A DNA stretch of 64,000 bases from the NCBI GenBank assembly GCA_025529335.1, contig JAMYHX010000020.1:124001-188000 (forward strand), given 5' to 3'. Below are positions 60,338 to 64,000 of the stretch, one piece after another. The notes under the pieces are model-generated. The model was given only the letters and a program-made list of their open reading frames with translations. It made no database searches and had not been told where the DNA came from. How positions within the stretch are numbered: position 1 is the stretch's first letter; each line of letters opens with the position of its first letter. This DNA is from Rhizopus sp. PT2906 (taxonomy: Eukaryota > Mucoromycota > Mucoromycetes > Mucorales > Rhizopodaceae). The translations under genes and the position numbers were made by a program.

Positions 60338-60846
60338 TTAATAACTCATCTTTGGCTTTTCCTCATTTAAATATCTTTGTTGCACTCCCAACAGGGAACT
60401 GATCACTCGCAGCTTATTCTTCATTTTATCTCTCAGGGCAAGCAAGTCCACATCATGATCATTGTAGTCAGGGAATTGATCAATCAGCTTCTGTAGGCTT
60501 TCCAATTGTTTCAGTACTCTACACATGGTGTTATTAAAAGAAGACGCTATTTTATTCATTCTTACTTGGATGATATCATATCTGGATGGTCTATTGATAA
60601 TTGAGTCCACATATCTACACAGCCTGCATAAAATCCAATTTCTTTTCCTAAATCAAATGCCTTTTCGCAGCCAAATATACGACCTTCCAACTCGCCTGAT
60701 TGCTCTCCATCTCTAAATCCGTCGTCAAATCCATATTCTTGAAACCTATAATGAATGAGTCATGATTACAAAAAAGAATAAAGGGCTGTTTACATAGTCT
60801 CTAAATAACATAGTGACTCGAGATCTTGATTTGGAGGTGGCAACAT
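60338..60846 (-). CDS. LTO1/Yae1 N-terminal family protein
   Basis: 137 aa. Exons (minus): 60846-60794, 60745-60566, 60518-60338. The Gly-rich repeat DGFRDGEQSGELEGRIFG then GKEIGFYAG is the deca-GX3 signature of Yae1/Lto1 proteins (human ORAOV1). In yeast Lto1 pairs with Yae1 as an adaptor bringing the cytosolic iron-sulfur assembly complex to the ABC protein Rli1. The C-terminal half (VLKQLESLQKLIDQFP, KMKNKLRVISSLLG) is helical. Lto1 adaptors bind the CIA complex through a C-terminal Trp; here the last residue is Tyr (KMSY). It ends 28 bp from the convergent ML gene. Confidence 0.85.
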
Positions 60847-60903
60847 TTGGTAAAAGTAAAGAAAGAAAAAAAAAAAAAAATAGTCATGCATTAATAATAA
60901 CAT

Positions 60904-62034
60904 TTATTTTTCCTTCTTTTGCTCTTCTCCTCCGCCCGTCGTAGGAAGACCGACATAGACCTTGAATGTATCATAGAGCAACCATTGCAAGCCTGTTAAT
61001 GTACCAATCATTACTATACGAGGGCCTAATCCTGTCCATAGTCCCTTCCAGCCTAACTGTTTAACAACGTCCATAGCAGTGACTTGCTTTTGTCCTGCTT
61101 CAGTCTTGGGGAGGTTATTCAACTTGGATACGAGCACATCGGCTGGATGCGATACTAGGGCACAAAAGATACCAGCGATATAGCCACCAGAGAAACTAAC
61201 ACCAAGCTATCATTCAAATGTAAGAATGCATAAGGGATTCTTGTTATATGGATTACCTGCTGAAGCTTGTTGTATTCTGACTTGGGCTTGGGTAAGAACG
61301 TTTTATAAAGGAACTCGACGGTCCTTTCAAAGGACGCAAATTTAACCATAGTATAAGGTACCTTTACAAGTAATTGTTATAACACACGACAGTCCCCATA
61401 GTCTCGTTTATTACCTGACGACCCCAAAGAGGGACAATACCCTTGTAGAACCCAAGATATCCTTCAGTGCTTATGATCTTTTTAAATCCTTCTCCTGTTG
61501 TTCTCGCAAAGGGTGGAACGGTTGTTTGCATCTTCACTTTTAATGCTTCCATAGGACATAAAAGAATATCAGCAAAGAATTCAGCAGAGGCGGAAGCGCC
61601 AAGGTATAACAGAGTACGATATTTGTGAGCATTTTCTTCTCCAACAAGATTTGCATATCTATACTTGAAAACTTCATAAAGACCGTATTTACCAGCACCT
61701 TGGAATGAATAACCAATGAAAGTGGGGCCCACGCCAGTGAATACACCGCCAATGCCTTCACTCTTGGCAATCGTTTTCCAACCATCAAATACACTCTTGT
61801 ACAGTCCAGGTTTTACCTTTCTACATGTTAATTTTTGTTCTGCTACTGCTTTATTGCACTTACTTGGTTACGACACTTGACCAAGTCTAAGGGAGTTACA
61901 AACGAATGAGTTGGCCTATGTTTATAAGCATGAGTGTAAGCATAAAAAAAAAAAAGCACAATGTACCCGCAAGCAAGTATGCCACCAAGTGTACAAGCCA
62001 AAAAGTAGTTTGTGGAGTAAAGCTCAATAGTCAT
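60904..62034 (-). CDS. Mitochondrial phosphate carrier (MIR1/PiC)
   Basis: 309 aa. Exons (minus): 62034-61967, 61915-61864, 61816-61415, 61361-61257, 61206-60904. Carrier signatures: HSFVTPLDLVKCRNQV, CPMEALKVKMQT and SHPADVLVSKLN. The TPLDLVKCRNQ block, GPTFIGYSFQGAGKYGLYE and GWKGLWTGLGPRIVMIGTLTGLQW identify the phosphate carrier subfamily, which imports phosphate with protons into the matrix for ATP synthesis. Mature length agrees with yeast Mir1. It reads toward the LTO1-like gene in the same orientation, 58 bp apart. Confidence 0.93.
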
Positions 62035-62881
62035 TTAGATGGTAAAGAAAAGAAAACAAGGGCAGCTGACATCTTTTATATTTAGGTGATATCATGACTT
62101 CATAACGTTTTAGATGATTCATAAACCTGCAATTTTTTTTTTACCCTCGTCCGGAAAAAGATTTGCAGTGAGCCTATATGGCCCGATAGGCTTACACAAG
62201 TCCAAAGCGAGACTCTCAATGCTCTTTATTATCTTATGTGTATTTAGTGTAGACATCTGATGCCTATAGATATATGCATAAATAATAATAGAAGAGCGGT
62301 TTATTTTATAGAGCCTGAAAATAAAAGCGCATGGTTTAAGAGCGACTTTATCTTCATTCACCAACGTTATCTTTTCTTTGGTGAATTATAAAGTCTCCTT
62401 GAATTGCATGTAACACACATGTATTGCATTTCTCCGCAATTTCCCGTTTAGTATCTTGGTTAAGCATTCTTCAGCATTACATCATGTAGAATATATTCTT
62501 TAAAAATGGAAGCTTTATCAATAGTTCATTACGTGATATAAAATCGAGATACGGCTTTTAAATTATAAGTTTCATGACAGGGGAGGTTGCAAACTTGAAG
62601 TCTAGTAGTGTATATATACCATTCTTCATAATCTCACAGCGAGGCTTAGTTGCTTTAAAGAAATAGTGCCAAGGTAAATTGAGTCATATTGCTGACTGAA
62701 TGGACAAACTACAAGTTGTGTATCGCAAAGTTGGAGAGATTCTTTGCATGACTTATCTTCCTTCCCTTTTGTGAGAACGCCTCCCTACTCGAATAGTATT
62801 TATAAAGATCGCGTTCAGTATGATAGATCAAGAGTGTAGACATTTGATTTCAATGTCCATAATATACTTTATTCTATGATC
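62035..62881. other. Intergenic between phosphate carrier and METTL25-like gene
   Basis: About 850 bp containing the carrier promoter (minus) and the 3' side of the neighbouring gene. AT-rich; the 81-codon minus frame at 62119-62364 has no recognisable domain. Confidence 0.55.
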
Positions 62882-64000
62882 TTATTTCGAAGCTACATAA
62901 ACTACATTTCTTGGCGATGCTACTTGATCAAACAGTGGATATGCCCATACTCCCTTGTGTTGACTATTCTCCAATGAACTGACAGATTCTTCAAGGTATA
63001 ACCATCTATCCACAAGGATAATGCTTTCAACAATAGATGCCAACAAAGCTCTCAGAGTCCAGAGGGTAACAAACTGTTTATCAGCCTGCTTTTCTTTTGC
63101 CTTTAGGTAATGATCTCTTGCTTCTTGCTCTGTGATTGTACCGGGTGGTAATTTCAGTCTTTTTAATGATGCTGCTACAAATGAAGTAAACTCTTTGTTC
63201 TGTTTGATTCTCCCAAGGATAGGCGGGTCATTGATATCAGACAATTCTCTTTCGACAAGCATCTCCTATAAAGAAATAATGAATAAAATGCACTTGTGAA
63301 TCGTCAAAGATGACATACCTGAAGTAAAGCGCGGAAAAAGTAATTATCAAATGCTTCTATACATGGTTCTCCTTCTAACCAACGAGAAGGAGAATGACAA
63401 GCGAGCACACGAGCAGTAGATTTCAACTCTATCTTTTTCTCTCTAAGCAAACTACTCATAGGGAAACCAGAAGGTGTCAGTGCATTATAACAACAACCTA
63501 CGTTGACCATACAAGAAATCTTGTCACTTTCTGTAAACAAACGAAAGATGGTAGGTGATAGATCTCCACACGTATGTAGGCCGGTCACTAACCACTTTTT
63601 GTTGCCATCTAATCCAGTGCTGGCAAGTACCTGAGACACATTTTCTGGAGTTACCTTTTCAGTAACATGTCTTATAGACATCTCATTCTTGTCTCGTGCT
63701 TGCTTTTTTGCCTTTTCATCAAATCGGATAGCGCCCTTTGTCTGTATCTCGGACATGTCAACAGCTACTACGTCAAACCCATGATCGAAAGCCAATGCAC
63801 GAGATAGATAGCCTTGTCCAGAACCAAGATCAATAACGGATGTGATGCCCCTTTCGCTTGCTACTTGCTTGATTAGCTGTCCCATCAGCTCTACCTCATG
63901 AATCTTTTTATCGCTCATTCCTCCCAAGATCTGTTTACTAATACTTGCTTGGTCGTTTTGAAAAGGTTCTTCATCTAAGTGCAAGATATCAATATTCAAC
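62882..64000 (-). CDS. METTL25/RRNAD1-like methyltransferase, partial (5' end beyond window)
   Basis: The C-terminal 355 or so residues are visible; exons 64000-63319 and 63265-62882 (minus). Methyltransferase motifs: VIDLGSGQGYLSRALAF (motif I), VVAVDMSEIQTKGAIRF, WLVTGLHTCGDLSPT and MVNVGCCYNALTP. The last two, with HTCGDL and GCCYN, are characteristic of the METTL25/RRNAD1 clade (DUF/PF13679). Human RRNAD1 and METTL25 remain poorly characterised methyltransferases. The N-terminus lies outside the window. Confidence 0.88.

Noticed and set aside
13560..63999. CRISPR-like arrays linked to the Fanzor loci
   Set aside because: No regularly spaced direct repeats with unique spacers were seen; Fanzors do not use arrays.

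Overview
The window looks like a nuclear chromosome segment from a fungus, most likely an early-diverging Mucoromycota (Mucorales-like) species. Evidence: AT-rich DNA; protein genes broken by many short (about 40-100 nt) GT-AG introns with ctaac/ctaat branch sites; fungal-only families (Zn2Cys6 factor with a fungal transcription-factor domain, PFK with the fungal N-terminal extension, an ARG11/ORT1-type carrier, a UBA-type NAC alpha); complex I assembly; and eukaryotic TnpB (Fanzor) relics. The species is not identifiable from the sequence alone. Gene models below were spliced by hand; reading frame was checked across exon junctions.

Layout. 1-1407: N-myristoylation-motif methyltransferase. 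1408-7480: 6 kb gene-free, AT-rich, filled with decayed dispersed (LTR-like) repeats. 7481-7552: tRNA-Met. 8516-11511: 6-phosphofructokinase. 12306-13505: mitochondrial ornithine/basic amino acid carrier. 13747-16620: decayed Fanzor element 1. 16820-17497: F-box protein. 17826-20583: Zn2Cys6 transcription factor. 21047-22800: decayed Fanzor element 2. 22941-23331: unknown gene remnant. 23860-24859: mitochondrial ribosomal protein uL3m. 25352-26419: cyclase/kynurenine-formamidase-like protein. 28194-29986: CNH-domain protein. 30011-30997: LACTB2-like nuclease. 31850-32378: NAC alpha. 33061-34163: AIM18-like chalcone-isomerase-fold protein. 35358-41729: DNA polymerase zeta REV3 (16 exons). 41832-42806: beta-hydroxyacid dehydrogenase. 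43347-44633: disordered basic protein. 44634-47107: gap without convincing genes. 47108-47976: adenylate kinase. 48570-52522: CSB/Rad26 (ERCC6). 52935-55030: importin-alpha-like ARM protein. 55120-55837: NDUFAF2-like complex I assembly factor. 56210-57061: GATA factor. 58107-58947: broken OTU-domain gene. 59710-60309: NPC2-like ML protein. 60338-60846: LTO1/Yae1-family protein. 60904-62034: mitochondrial phosphate carrier. 62882-64000: METTL25-like protein, cut by the right edge.

The host genes are mostly unrelated housekeeping genes, with a mitochondrial bias (two carriers, uL3m, AIM18, NDUFAF2) and two DNA-damage genes (REV3 translesion polymerase, CSB transcription-coupled repair). No operon-like logic is expected. 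The most unusual content is mobile: two divergent Fanzor (RNA-guided nuclease family) relics in the same orientation within 9 kb. Both keep the D-E-D catalytic motifs with the relocated glutamate, and both are broken by stops and frameshifts. Next in interest are the repeat-packed 6 kb block, including an 18-bp tandem repeat present in two dispersed copies, and the broken OTU gene.
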